DNA from: Antarctobacter albus
Lineage (GTDB): Bacteria; Pseudomonadota; Alphaproteobacteria; Rhodobacterales; Rhodobacteraceae
Length of the DNA stretch: 64,000 nt
Assembly (NCBI RefSeq): GCF_900101505.1
Contig: NZ_FMZI01000016.1
Span: 39,506-103,505 of the forward strand
Reading direction: 5' to 3'
Shown here: positions 17,600 to 26,424 of the stretch, piece after piece
Numbering within the stretch: position 1 is the stretch's first letter
How the letters are laid out: every line of letters begins with the position of its first letter
Notes under the pieces: model-generated
Database searches by the model: none
Seen by the model: only the letters and a program-made list of their open reading frames with translations
What the model was told of the DNA's origin: nothing
Translations under genes and position numbers: made by a program

Positions 17600-18016
17600 A
17601 TGCGCCGCCTCATCCTGTCCGCTTTCTTCCTGGCCGCCCTCTCCGGGGGCGCGGCGGCGGAAAAGATGGCCTATCATTGCCGGATCGACGGCACGTCAGA
17701 ACGCCAGTGGATTCAGCCGATGATCTTCATCGCGCTGGACCGGGCCATCGATCGCGTGGTGGTCTCTGACGCTTCGATCCTGGTTTTCAACGACGGCGTT
17801 CCGGTCGAAGGGCAGCTGGTCCGGGACAACCGCTCGCGGGTGACCGTCTCGTGGGAGCTGGAAGTGCGCGCCTCGGGGAACCGGCGGTTGCTGCTGGATT
17901 ATCGCGCGACATTCCTCAAGGCCAGCGGAAAGGTCAACGTGACGGCGCAACCCCGTGGGAAGGGGCCGCTTTTCAACAGGGCGGGAAACTGTTTGCCGAC
18001 AAAACTTTCTCCTTGA
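17600..18016 (+). CDS. exported protein of unknown function
   Basis: 138 residues beginning with a clear Sec signal peptide (RRLILSAFFLAALSGGAAAE, predicted cut after AAA). The mature part holds two cysteines (YHC near 28 and GNC near 131) that could form a disulfide, and beta-rich segments such as ALDRAIDRVVVSDASILVFNDG. No family is recognised. It lies between soxG (72-bp gap) and sodB (93-bp gap) on the same strand. It is likely periplasmic; function unknown. Confidence 0.7.
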   Translation: MRRLILSAFFLAALSGGAAAEKMAYHCRIDGTSERQWIQPMIFIALDRAIDRVVVSDASILVFNDGVPVEGQLVRDNRSRVTVSWELEVRASGNRRLLLDYRATFLKASGKVNVTAQPRGKGPLFNRAGNCLPTKLSP

Positions 18017-18109
18017 AGTCACCTTTGGGGACCGAGGCAGGGTTGACCTTCGGCGGGAAGGGGGACACCTATTGGGGCAATGAACCGCCACATCACGAAG
18101 GGGTGAACC

Positions 18110-18709
18110 ATGTCTTTCGAACTTCCCGATCTTCCCTATGCGCACGACGCACTGGCCAGCCAGGGCATGAGCCAGGAGACGCTGGAATACCACCACGACA
18201 TCCACCACAAGGCCTATGTCGACAACGGCAACAAGCTGATCTCCGGCACCGAGTGGGAAGGCAAGAGCCTCGAAGAGATCGTCAAGGGCACCTATGACGC
18301 GGGCGCCGTGGCGCAGTCGGGCATCTTCAACAATGCCTCGCAGCACTGGAACCACATGCAGTTCTGGGAAATGATGGGCCCCGGCCCGAACGCCATGCCG
18401 TCCGAGCTGGAAGCGGCCATCAAGGACAGCTTCGGCACCGTCGACGAGTTCAAGTCGCAGTTCTCCGCCGCGGGCGCGGGCCAGTTCGGCTCGGGCTGGT
18501 GCTGGCTGGTCAAGGACACCGACGGCGGCCTGAAGGTCACCAAGACCGAGAACGGCGTGAACCCGCTGTGCTTTGGCCAGACCGCGCTCTTGGGTTGCGA
18601 CGTGTGGGAGCATTCCTACTACATCGACTTCCGCAACAAGCGTCCGGCCTACCTGACCAACTTCCTCGACAACCTGGTGAACTGGGAAAACGTGGCTTCG
18701 CGCCTGTAA
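18110..18709 (+). CDS. sodB: superoxide dismutase (Fe type)
   Basis: 199-residue cytoplasmic dismutase of superoxide to O2 and H2O2. Metal ligands are recognisable: the N-terminal His in ETLEYHHDIHHKAYV, His in NNASQHWNHMQFW, and the C-terminal pair in DVWEHSYYIDFRNKRP. GAGQFGSGWCWLV and the Gln/Gly pattern fit the Fe/cambialistic branch typical of Rhodobacterales. The ATG at 18110 has GAAGGGG upstream. It is followed by a strong intrinsic terminator at 18752. Confidence 0.95.
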   Translation: MSFELPDLPYAHDALASQGMSQETLEYHHDIHHKAYVDNGNKLISGTEWEGKSLEEIVKGTYDAGAVAQSGIFNNASQHWNHMQFWEMMGPGPNAMPSELEAAIKDSFGTVDEFKSQFSAAGAGQFGSGWCWLVKDTDGGLKVTKTENGVNPLCFGQTALLGCDVWEHSYYIDFRNKRPAYLTNFLDNLVNWENVASRL

Positions 18710-18751
18710 TCCCATGTGCGGGGCCGTGCGCGCCCCGACCGGATGAGAAAG

Positions 18752-18784
18752 ACGCCCTCGCAGATTGCTGCGGGGGCGTTTTTC
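18752..18784 (+). terminator. intrinsic terminator of sodB
   Basis: ACGCCCTCGCAG - ATTG - CTGCGGGGGCGT forms a 12-bp stem with one mismatch, followed directly by TTTTTCG, 43 bp after the sodB stop. Confidence 0.9.
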
Positions 18785-18792
18785 GTGTGATC

Positions 18793-19086
18793 CTAGGCAA
18801 GCCGGTCCACCAGCACGGCGTTCAGCGACGATCCACTGCGCCGCAGCCGGGCAAGCTCCTGGAACTCGGCGGAATTCCAGAATGCCCTGGCATGGTCACG
18901 GTCCGGAAAGGCGAGGATGAAGGCCGCGTCGGGCAGGGGATTGTCCCCCTCCAGGTGTTCCGGTGCGCCATCCCGGACAAGGAATTCGCCCGAGTGGGCG
19001 GCCACAACCGCCGGGATCTTGGCGAAATAGGCCTCCATCCAGTCCCGACTGTGAATCTGCATCTGGCCGATGACAAATGCCCCCAT
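18793..19086 (-). CDS. DUF1330 domain-containing protein
   Basis: 97-residue ferredoxin-like-fold protein of the DUF1330 family: GAFVIGQMQIHSRDWMEAYFAKIP, then SGEFLVRDGAPEHLEGDNP and ILAFPDRDHARAFWNSAEFQELARLRRSGS, which is the usual end of the domain. The ATG at 19086 has GGGAG upstream. The gene is single and convergent with sodB, sharing the terminator region. The biochemical function of the family is unknown. Confidence 0.9.
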   Translation of the reverse strand: MGAFVIGQMQIHSRDWMEAYFAKIPAVVAAHSGEFLVRDGAPEHLEGDNPLPDAAFILAFPDRDHARAFWNSAEFQELARLRRSGSSLNAVLVDRLA

Positions 19087-19349
19087 ATCGCTGGTCTCCC
19101 GCTGTCTTGCCCTGACAGGCTATGCGGATATGGACCGTGCGACAATCCTCATGCCGGACGCCGCCAAAGCCGGAACCCCACGATTCACAAGGGCGCAAGG
19201 ACGCCCTATGGTAAGGTTATCCCGGGTCCATCCGGGCCGTCGGCAGCATTTCGGGAAGGTTATTTTTGCATGGATACGACAGGGGCTTTCGTGGATCGCC
19301 CGGACGGCAGTCCGGCACGGTCGGGGACAGGTCAGACAGGGGGGGCACG

Positions 19350-19874
19350 ATGCTGCGCAACCTGATCGTCCAGATGAACCAGACCCAGCAATTCCTGTGG
19401 CGGACGCATCCGGACGGGCGGCGGCAGGTGTCCTGGCGGGTCTGGCTGCTGATCTTCGTGACGCCGGTGCTGTTCCTGGCGACGGCGGCGCTGCTGGCCT
19501 ATGACAGCGTCAGTTTCGTGTCGCGCGCGGACCGCACCACCGGCGAGGTGGTGCGCGTCTACGAGTGGGAGGACTGGACCCCCTGGGCGGGCAACCATAC
19601 GGTCTACGGCCCGGTCTTCCGCTATGAATTCCGCGACGGCGAGATGACCGAGGCCAGCCTGGGACAGTCCTCGGCCAACTGGGGGTTCGAGATCGGATCG
19701 CGGCACGATATCCTGTTCAATCCCGAGACCAGGGGCAATGTCAGGCTGCCCCTGTTCGAACACCTCTGGGCGCTGCCGCTGACGATTCTCTGCATCGGGC
19801 TGATCACCCTGGTCCCGGCGCTGTTCGGGGCATGGCGGGTGCGGCGCTGGTTGCGCGGCGGGGCAGGTGGCTGA
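19350..19874 (+). CDS. DUF3592 domain-containing membrane protein
   Basis: 174 residues with two transmembrane helices (WLLIFVTPVLFLATAALLAY at about 36-55 and PLTILCIGLITLVPALFGAW near 145-165) around a beta-rich loop containing TTGEVVRVYEWED, YGPVFRYEFRDGE and HDILFNPETRGNVRL, as in DUF3592 proteins. The ATG at 19350 follows a GGGGGG stretch; the frame extends upstream without conservation. It may be co-transcribed with rarD, 69 bp downstream. Function unknown. Confidence 0.8.
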   Translation: MLRNLIVQMNQTQQFLWRTHPDGRRQVSWRVWLLIFVTPVLFLATAALLAYDSVSFVSRADRTTGEVVRVYEWEDWTPWAGNHTVYGPVFRYEFRDGEMTEASLGQSSANWGFEIGSRHDILFNPETRGNVRLPLFEHLWALPLTILCIGLITLVPALFGAWRVRRWLRGGAGG

Positions 19875-19943
19875 GCAGCCGTCGCGTCGGCTTGCAGTGG
19901 TCGGCGCGGCTCTGTAGGGCAGGGGCACTGACCGGAGACGACC

Positions 19944-20858
19944 ATGCCCCCCCAGACCCAAGGCATCCTCCTGATGATCGGCGCCTGTTCGATCTGGGGG
20001 CTTTCGCCGATCTACTACAAGCTGCTGCTGCACGTCCCGCCGCTGGAACTCCTGGCGCATCGCACCTTCTGGTCGCTGATCGTCTTTGCCGGGCTGCTGG
20101 CGGTGCAGGGCCGACTGCGAGAGCTGCGCGGCGCGGTCGGTCGGCCAAGGGCGGCGCTGATCACCGCTATCGCGGCGCTGATGATCACCGCCAACTGGTT
20201 CCTCTTTATCCTCTCGGTGCAGATCGGCCAGGTGCGTGAAACCTCGCTGGGCTATTACACCTTCCCGCTGGTCGCTGTCCTGCTTGGGGTCGTCGTCCTG
20301 CGCGAACGGCTGTCGGCGCTGCAATGGGTCGCCGTGGGGCTGGCCACGCTGGCGGTGGCGCAGCTGACCTGGGGGTTGGGGGCGGCCCCCTGGATCGCGC
20401 TGGTCCTGGCCACGACATTCGGCATCTACGGCATTGTGAAGAAACGGCTTTCCGTCGGTCCGGTCGTGTCTGTCACGGGGGAGGTGCTGTTGCTGGCGCC
20501 CTTTGCCCTGGGCTGGCTTGCGGTGCTGGAACTGCAGGACAAGGCGATCTTTGGCGATGACCTTTATACCTCGGGCCTGCTGGTCTTTTCCGGCTTGCTG
20601 ACGGCGCTGCCGCTGGTGCTCTTCTCGGCCGCGGCGCAGCGGGTCAACATGACCACGCTGGGCGTGCTGCAATACCTCAACCCGACGCTGCAATTCATTT
20701 GCGCCGTGGTCATCTTCAAAGAGCCGCTGACTCCTTTCCACCTCATCGCCTTCGGCCTGATCTGGGCCGCGCTGGCGATCTACTCGGCCTCGGGCTTTGC
20801 TCAGGACAGGGCGCGCCGCAAAAGCGCCATGACTTCCTCTGCCGAACCGCCGCTCTGA
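19944..20858 (+). CDS. rarD: EamA family transporter RarD
   Basis: 304-residue drug/metabolite-superfamily permease with ten hydrophobic segments in two EamA repeats. RarD signatures: GACSIWGLSPIYYKLL, LELLAHRTFWSLI at the end of helix 2, NWFLFILSVQIGQVRETSLGYY, and LQYLNPTLQFICAVVIFKEPL. The substrate is not established for the family (chloramphenicol sensitivity and amino acid export have been discussed). It ends 58 bp inside the convergent LOG-family gene. Confidence 0.9.
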   Translation: MPPQTQGILLMIGACSIWGLSPIYYKLLLHVPPLELLAHRTFWSLIVFAGLLAVQGRLRELRGAVGRPRAALITAIAALMITANWFLFILSVQIGQVRETSLGYYTFPLVAVLLGVVVLRERLSALQWVAVGLATLAVAQLTWGLGAAPWIALVLATTFGIYGIVKKRLSVGPVVSVTGEVLLLAPFALGWLAVLELQDKAIFGDDLYTSGLLVFSGLLTALPLVLFSAAAQRVNMTTLGVLQYLNPTLQFICAVVIFKEPLTPFHLIAFGLIWAALAIYSASGFAQDRARRKSAMTSSAEPPL

Positions 20859-21352
20859 ACGAATTCCAGCAACGAGGGATCGGCAAAGCCGGTGTCCACG
20901 ACATGCTGCATCAGTGCCTTCAGCGGTTCCCAGTAGCCGGCCACGTCCAGCAGGATGATGGGTTTCGCATGCAGGCCCAGCTGGCGCCATGTCAGTACCT
21001 CGAAGAACTCGTCCAGCGACCCCGCGCCGCCGGGCATGACCACCACCGCGTCGGCGTTCATCAGCATGACCTTCTTGCGCTCGTGCATGGTCTCGGTGAC
21101 GACGAAACTGGTCAGATCGGTCTTGCCGACCTCCAGCTGCAGGAGATGGGTGGGGATCACGCCGAATGTCTCTCCGCCGGCCGCCTGCGTGGCACGCGCG
21201 ATCAGCCCCATCAGGCCCACGTCGCCCGCGCCGTAGACCAGCCGCCAGCCTTCCTGCGCCAGCGCCTCGCCCAGGGCGGTGGCCTCTGCCGCATAGTCGG
21301 GATTTCCCCCCTTGCGGGAACCGCAGTAGACGCAGATGGACATGGTGGACAT
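20801..21352 (-). CDS. LOG family protein (TIGR00730, cytokinin riboside 5'-monophosphate phosphoribohydrolase-like)
   Basis: 183-residue Rossmann-fold protein of the LOG/lysine-decarboxylase-like family. Motifs: SICVYCGSRKGGNPDYAAEA at the N-terminus, LVYGAGDVGLMGLIARA, MHERKKVMLMNADAVVVMPGGAGSLDEFFE (the PGGxGTxxE box, with Ser in place of Thr) and LTWRQLGLHAKPI. Members hydrolyse nucleoside 5'-monophosphates to base and ribose phosphate. ATG 21352 with GGAG six bases upstream is chosen. It is convergent with and overlaps rarD. Confidence 0.9.
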   Translation of the reverse strand: MSTMSICVYCGSRKGGNPDYAAEATALGEALAQEGWRLVYGAGDVGLMGLIARATQAAGGETFGVIPTHLLQLEVGKTDLTSFVVTETMHERKKVMLMNADAVVVMPGGAGSLDEFFEVLTWRQLGLHAKPIILLDVAGYWEPLKALMQHVVDTGFADPSLLEFVQSGGSAEEVMALLRRALS

Positions 21353-21480
21353 TTCAGGCTCCAAGGCTTGCAGAAAAAACGACTTTTGACGCTTCGTAGC
21401 CTGTGGTTTATAAACGCTCAACCATCCTGTGGCCCCGCTGGGGGGCCGAGGCCGCAGGCGCTGTCATTCGGAAGGCTGCC

Positions 21481-23496
21481 ATGAGCAAGATCGCACTCTA
21501 CTTGGCCCTCGCCGGCGCCGGCACTGCCGGGGCGGTGACTGTCATGGTCGCCACCGGCATGATCGACCCGCCCTGGGGCGCAACGCCCGATGGACCGGCT
21601 CCCGATCCGGTGGTCGCCGCGCCGGATGCGCCGCCGGTTCCCAGCGTCGACGCGCCCGACACGCCGCTGGCGGCCTCGACAGTTGTCAAGCCGTCCGCAG
21701 ACCCGGTCAAGAGCGACGATCCCGTGCCTGCGCCCTCGGCCACGGTGGACAAGCCCGATCCCGCAACCCGTCCGGTCGAAACCGCGGATGGCCCGGATCC
21801 GGCTGACCCGGCAGAGGCGACCGATCCGGTGGCGCCGCCGCTGGATACCGCCGATGCTCCTGTCCCGGCAGAGGCACCGGACGCGCCGGCCCCGACCCCT
21901 GCCGAAGGGGCAGAGGCCGCGGCGCCGGATGTCTCGATCGCCGCGGTCGATCCCGATGGCCCCGCGCCGGACCAGACCGTGCCCGGTCCGGCCCCGGATG
22001 ATGCCCCCGACGAAACCGTCGCCGCAGCCGCCCCCGTGGCAGAGGCCCCCGATCCCGACAGGCCCGATCCCGACAGGCCCGAGGCCGAGTCCCCCGACCC
22101 CGAGGCACCGGAGGCGGCAGGTGCGCTCCTGCCGCTCTTCGATCCCGACGCGGCGCCGGTGCAGGAACTGCTGCTGGATGGCGACGAGGCAGTGATCCGC
22201 CCCAGCTTTGACGTGGTCCGCGCCGAAACCGACGGCTTTTCGCTGATCGCGGGCGGCGGTGAACCGGGCGCCCTGCTCGAGGTGATCGTGAACGGCGAGC
22301 CGGTCGAAAAGCTCAAGATCGGTGGCGACGGAAAATTCACGACCTTCCTCAACCTGCCGCCGGACCAAGGCGCCGTGATCACCCTGCGCCAGACCGCCAA
22401 GGAACGCACCGTCCTGTCCGAGGGCGAGGTCATCGTCGCGCCGCGACAGGTGGCCGCCGCCGACCTGACGCCTGAACGCCAGCCGAAAACGCCCGTGGCC
22501 ACCGGCCCGATCCTGGAACAGGAACCGGACGTGGATGCGCCTGCCGGTGATGCCCCGCTGGCCACCGCCGGTCCCGATGCCGGTCCCGTCGATCCCGAGG
22601 GCGCGCCGCCCGCGCCGGGCGATCAGCTGGCCCGGGTCGATCCGCAGCCCGAGGTCGGCGCCGGTCCCGACCCACTGGGTGCGCCCAAGTGGAACGGCGC
22701 CCCCCAGCGCGGCCCTCTGCCGGGCACCGATCCGGGGCCTGCCATCGCCGGCGCCCCGCCGCGTCCCGGCGGCCTTCCGGGCACGCAGGCGCCGGTGGAC
22801 AGCCAGGACCCGACCGCGCCCCGCGCCAGCACGCGCGACCCGGCCAGCCCCGATGGCGCGGTGCCCGTTGCCGGAACCGCCGCTCCGCGCGCCGGGGATG
22901 ACCCTGTGATCACCGCGCGGGCTGAACCGGACGTGGGCGATGCCCCGCCGACCGCGCTGCCCCCCGCCGTCCTGCTGTCCTCGCCGCGCGGGATCGAGGC
23001 GCTGTCGACCGCGCCCATCGCGCCGGGCGACGTGGCGCTCGACTCGATCAGCTATGACGACGAAGGCGACGTGCTGCTCTCGGGCCGGGGCAAGACCGCG
23101 GCCTTCGTGCGGATCTACCTGGACAACACCCCCGTCACCACCTCGCGCATCCGCGAGGATGGCCGCTGGCGGGTGCAACTGCCCGAGGTCGACCAGGGCA
23201 CCTACGTGTTGCGCGTCGACCAGATCAACGAACGCGGCCAGGTCATCGCCCGAGTCGAAAGCCCGTTTCTGCGCGAGAGCGCCACGGTGCTGGAACGGGT
23301 GGTCTCCGAGGGGGCAGGCCCGGTGCGCAGCGTGACGATCCAGCCGGGCAACACGCTCTGGGGGATCTCTCGCCAGCGCTACGGCGACGGGATGCAATAT
23401 GTCCGCATCTACGAGGCCAACCGCGACCGCATCCGCGACCCAGACCTGATCTACCCCGGCCAGATCTTCGACCTGCCGCAGACTGTGACTGATTGA
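21481..23496 (+). CDS. LysM domain protein with a long Pro/Asp/Ala-rich linker
   Basis: 671 residues. The N-terminus has one transmembrane helix (IALYLALAGAGTAGAVTVMVATG). Residues about 35-215 are a low-complexity Pro/Asp/Ala/Glu stretch with repeated DPDRPDPDRP-like units. A beta-sandwich (Ig-like) module follows (SLIAGGGEPGALLEVIVNGEPV), then a second Pro-rich stretch, a second similar module (GDVLLSGRGKTAAFVRIYLDNTPV), and a C-terminal LysM (IQPGNTLWGISRQRYGDG to YPGQIFDLP). This resembles Rhodobacterales LysM proteins that span the periplasm and bind peptidoglycan. ATG 21481 is chosen over an upstream in-frame start. Confidence 0.88.
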   Translation: MSKIALYLALAGAGTAGAVTVMVATGMIDPPWGATPDGPAPDPVVAAPDAPPVPSVDAPDTPLAASTVVKPSADPVKSDDPVPAPSATVDKPDPATRPVETADGPDPADPAEATDPVAPPLDTADAPVPAEAPDAPAPTPAEGAEAAAPDVSIAAVDPDGPAPDQTVPGPAPDDAPDETVAAAAPVAEAPDPDRPDPDRPEAESPDPEAPEAAGALLPLFDPDAAPVQELLLDGDEAVIRPSFDVVRAETDGFSLIAGGGEPGALLEVIVNGEPVEKLKIGGDGKFTTFLNLPPDQGAVITLRQTAKERTVLSEGEVIVAPRQVAAADLTPERQPKTPVATGPILEQEPDVDAPAGDAPLATAGPDAGPVDPEGAPPAPGDQLARVDPQPEVGAGPDPLGAPKWNGAPQRGPLPGTDPGPAIAGAPPRPGGLPGTQAPVDSQDPTAPRASTRDPASPDGAVPVAGTAAPRAGDDPVITARAEPDVGDAPPTALPPAVLLSSPRGIEALSTAPIAPGDVALDSISYDDEGDVLLSGRGKTAAFVRIYLDNTPVTTSRIREDGRWRVQLPEVDQGTYVLRVDQINERGQVIARVESPFLRESATVLERVVSEGAGPVRSVTIQPGNTLWGISRQRYGDGMQYVRIYEANRDRIRDPDLIYPGQIFDLPQTVTD

Positions 23497-23535
23497 TTTC
23501 CACCCGGGCTCGGCGCCCGACTGCAACCGGAAATA

Positions 23536-23598
23536 GGGGGCTCTGCCCCCGTCTCCCTGCGGTCGACTCCCCCGAGGTATTGGTCAAACCAAAGAAGA
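23536..23598 (+). repeat. extragenic palindromic repeat, copy C1
   Basis: GGGGGCTCTGCCCCC (23536-23550), then GTCTCCCTGCGGTCGACT and CCCCCGAGGTATTGGTCAAA-CCAAAGAAG. It faces copy C2 in inverted orientation 17 bp away; the two can pair over AAACCAAAGAA (23586-23596) and GAGGTATT (23574-23581). Confidence 0.75.
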
Positions 23599-23614
23599 TT
23601 GGTGCCTCATCCTG

Positions 23615-23680
23615 TTTTCTTTGGTTTAAAAAATACCTCGGGGGTGAATGCGCCCCCGGCGCAGAGGGGGCAGCGCCCCC
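23615..23680 (-). repeat. extragenic palindromic repeat, copy C2
   Basis: Inverted partner of C1: TTCTTTGGTTT (23617-23627), AATACCTC (23632-23639), GGGGG, then after a spacer GGGGGCAGCGCCCCC (23666-23680). It lies between the LysM gene and the ABC exporter. Confidence 0.75.
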
Positions 23681-23762
23681 CCTGTTCGGCACCTGATCGG
23701 CGGGCGGCTTGCAGAACAGCGCGCCGCGGCCTAGGTGATAGGGCCAAACAGGAAAGCCTTTT

Positions 23763-25580
23763 ATGCCCCCCGACACCTCTACCGATGCCCAGATCGCCCG
23801 CGACGAACGCCGTTCGGGGTGGCGCACGATCCGTCGTGTCGGCCCCTATCTCTGGCCCGAGGGGCAGACCTGGGCCAAGCGTCGCGTCGTCATCGCGCTG
23901 GGCTTCCTGATCCTGGCCAAGCTTATCGCCGTGGCCACCCCGATCCTCTACAAGCAGGCGGTCGACACGCTGTCGGGGGATGTCTCGGACCTGATGCTGG
24001 GGGCGGTCGGGCTGACGCTGGCCTATGGCATGGCGCGGCTGATGACCGTCGGGTTCCAGCAGTTGCGCGACGCGGTCTTTGCCAAGGTCGGCCAGCGCGC
24101 CCTGCGGCGGCTGGCGCTGGAAACCTTCACCCATATCCACCGCCTCTCGATGCGCTATCACATCACGCGCAAGACCGGCGGACTGAGCCGCATCATCGAG
24201 CGCGGCGTGAAAGGCGTGGAATTCCTGCTGCGCTTCCTGCTGTTCTCCATCGGGCCGCTGATGCTGGAGCTGATCCTGGTCGCGGCGGTGCTCTTCTATC
24301 TTTTTGACGTCTGGTACCTGGTCGTCGTGGTGGGTGTGATCGCGCTCTATGTCGCCTTCACCTTCAAGGTGACGGAATGGCGGGTGAAGCTGCGGCGCGA
24401 GATGAACAAGCAGGACACCGATGCCAACCAGAAGGCGATCGACAGCCTGCTGAACTTCGAGACGGTCAAGTATTTCGGCGCCGAGGCGCGCGAGGCGGCA
24501 CGCTATGACCGTGCCATGCAGGGCTACGAACAGGCGGCGATCAAGACGGCCACCTCGTTGGCCATGCTGAACGTGGGCCAGTCGCTGATCATCACCTCGG
24601 GCCTGGTGGCCGTCATGGTCATGGCGGCTGTGGGGGTGCAGAACGGCGCGCTGACGGTGGGCGATTTCGTCATGGTCAATGCCTACATGATCCAGATCAC
24701 CATGCCGCTGAACTTTCTCGGGACGGTCTACCGCGAGATCCGCCAGGCGCTGGTGGACATGGGCGAGATGTTCGACCTGCTGGAACAGCCGCGCGAGGTG
24801 TCCGACAAGCCCGGCGCACCGGACCTGGCGGTCTCCGGCGGAGTGGTGGACTTCGCCGGGGTGCGCTTTGGCTATGATCCGGCGCGCCCGATCCTCAAGG
24901 GCATCGACGTCGCCGTGGGCGCGGGAGAGAACGTGGCGCTGGTCGGGCCTTCCGGGTCCGGCAAATCCACCATCGGGCGGCTTCTGTTCCGCTTCTACGA
25001 CGTGGACGGAGGCGCCGTGCGCATCGACGGACAGGATCTGCGCGACGTGACCCAGGACAGCCTGCACGCGGCCATCGGCGTGGTGCCGCAGGACACCGTC
25101 CTGTTCAACGACACGATCCGTTACAACATCGCCTACGGTCGCGACGGCGCCAGCGACGCCGAGATCGTGGAGGCCGCGAAAGCCGCGCAGATCCATAGCT
25201 TCATCGAAAGTCTGCCCGAGGGCTACGACACCCAGGTCGGCGAACGGGGGCTGAAGCTCTCGGGGGGCGAGAAACAGCGGGTGGGCATCGCGCGCACCCT
25301 GCTCAAGGACCCACCGATCCTGCTTCTGGACGAGGCGACCAGCGCGCTGGACACCGAGACAGAGGCCAGCATCCAGGACGCGCTGCGCCGCGCGGGCGAG
25401 GGGCGGACGGTCATCACCATCGCGCACCGCCTGTCCACCATCGCCGACGCGGACCGGATCGTGGTGTTGCAAGAGGGCGAGGTGGTCGAACAGGGCACGC
25501 ATGACGCGCTCCTGGCGCAGGGCGGGCGCTATGCCGCGCTCTGGGCGCGGCAGCAGGCCAGCGAGGAAGAGGCGGCCTGA
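23763..25580 (+). CDS. Atm1-type ABC exporter (ATP-binding/permease)
   Basis: 605-residue half-transporter with a six-helix exporter domain (about 1-330) followed by the ATPase. The membrane part shows the ABCB7/Atm1 signatures FTHIHRLSMRYHITRKTGGLSRIIERGVKG and NKQDTDANQKAIDSLLNFETVKYFGAE. The ATPase has Walker A GPSGSGKST, signature LSGGEKQR and Walker B ILLLDEATSALD with an H-loop IAHRLST. Bacterial homologues export glutathione conjugates of metals; the mitochondrial ones serve Fe-S assembly. The ATG at 23763 follows AGGAAAG. It is convergent with the acetyltransferase gene. Confidence 0.93.
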   Translation: MPPDTSTDAQIARDERRSGWRTIRRVGPYLWPEGQTWAKRRVVIALGFLILAKLIAVATPILYKQAVDTLSGDVSDLMLGAVGLTLAYGMARLMTVGFQQLRDAVFAKVGQRALRRLALETFTHIHRLSMRYHITRKTGGLSRIIERGVKGVEFLLRFLLFSIGPLMLELILVAAVLFYLFDVWYLVVVVGVIALYVAFTFKVTEWRVKLRREMNKQDTDANQKAIDSLLNFETVKYFGAEAREAARYDRAMQGYEQAAIKTATSLAMLNVGQSLIITSGLVAVMVMAAVGVQNGALTVGDFVMVNAYMIQITMPLNFLGTVYREIRQALVDMGEMFDLLEQPREVSDKPGAPDLAVSGGVVDFAGVRFGYDPARPILKGIDVAVGAGENVALVGPSGSGKSTIGRLLFRFYDVDGGAVRIDGQDLRDVTQDSLHAAIGVVPQDTVLFNDTIRYNIAYGRDGASDAEIVEAAKAAQIHSFIESLPEGYDTQVGERGLKLSGGEKQRVGIARTLLKDPPILLLDEATSALDTETEASIQDALRRAGEGRTVITIAHRLSTIADADRIVVLQEGEVVEQGTHDALLAQGGRYAALWARQQASEEEAA

Positions 25581-25593
25581 AACGGGCGCGGCG

Positions 25594-25639
25594 GCAAGCG
25601 GCTTCGAAGCCGCTTGCAACGCCTTTTCAAAGGCGTTGC
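25594..25639. repeat. two fused 24-bp palindromes between convergent genes
   Basis: GCAAGCGGCTTCGAAGCCGCTTGC (25594-25617) is a perfect palindrome, and it shares its last GC with a second one reading GCAACGCCTTT-TC-AAAGGCGTTGC (25616-25639). They fill the gap between the ABC exporter stop (25580) and the acetyltransferase stop (25641) and could act as a bidirectional terminator, though no long U tract follows. Confidence 0.8.
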
Positions 25640-25640
25640 C

Positions 25641-26270
25641 TCACCCCGCGTCCAGCGCGGTCTGCACCCCCTCGAAGAACCCGCCCAGGTGTTCGCCGTC
25701 CACCAGCGCATGATGCACCTGGATGCCCATCGCCATGCGCCAGCCGGTGCCCTCGGGCACGATCTTGCCCCAGGCCACCCGGGGGATGCAGTCATCTGCA
25801 TGCGGCAGGGCATTGTCCAGCGCCGTGAAATCCAGCCAGGGCAGGCAGGACATATAGGCCACGCCGTCCATCCCCTCGGCATTGCCGGCCAGCGTCGCGC
25901 GGTTGCGGGCTTCGTCTATGGCCGCCTCTGCGCCCGCGTCGAAACGCGCAAAATCGGGGTCGAAGGGAACGTAGGAAAAGTTGAACCCGCCGTCCGGCCG
26001 CGGCACCGGGGTCGACAGCATCACCCTGTCATGCCGCACCACGCTGTCGCCGCGAAACCGCATGTTCAGTTCCGGCACGCCGTGCAGCCCGCAGCCGATG
26101 GCATGCAGGCTGGCGCGGAACAGCGAGTGCCCCGCCGCCTTGCGCACCTTCATCAGATGTGTCGCATCCATCCGCACGGTCACCGCGTAATGCGGCTTTT
26201 CAAAGCTGCGGAACCAGCGGAACTGCGGCGTGCGTGGCCATGTCTCCAGGTCGACGGGGTGTTCGGCCAT
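25641..26270 (-). CDS. CAT-like O-acetyltransferase (CatA family)
   Basis: 209 residues, the length of type A chloramphenicol acetyltransferases. The catalytic HHxxxDG motif is present as H186-H187-ALV-D191-G, and [12 protein letters not shown] and [13 protein letters not shown] match conserved CAT regions; the N-terminal [14 protein letters not shown] also fits. The catalytic His is H187. Start ATG 26270 has GGAG eight bases upstream. Chromosomal homologues like this are not necessarily resistance enzymes, and the natural acyl acceptor is unknown. The neighbouring glcB diverges from it. Confidence 0.85.
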   Translation of the reverse strand: MAEHPVDLETWPRTPQFRWFRSFEKPHYAVTVRMDATHLMKVRKAAGHSLFRASLHAIGCGLHGVPELNMRFRGDSVVRHDRVMLSTPVPRPDGGFNFSYVPFDPDFARFDAGAEAAIDEARNRATLAGNAEGMDGVAYMSCLPWLDFTALDNALPHADDCIPRVAWGKIVPEGTGWRMAMGIQVHHALVDGEHLGGFFEGVQTALDAG

Positions 26271-26424
26271 TTGGGCATCTCCGGAAAGGCCCCGTCCGGA
26301 TGCCGGTTTCAAACGCACCTTGAAACTGTTTAAGGCCGCGCAGGGGCAATCCGGAGGGTGTCAAATGTTGCCTATCGGAAACAGGATGCTAGGGTCTGCG
26401 TCAAGCCATCACGAGAGGTATACT

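Noticed and set aside
21418..23526. A 702-codon minus-strand frame over the LysM gene
   Set aside because: It is antisense to the Pro/Asp-rich gene; its Arg/Gly/His-rich composition is the expected mirror of that sequence.
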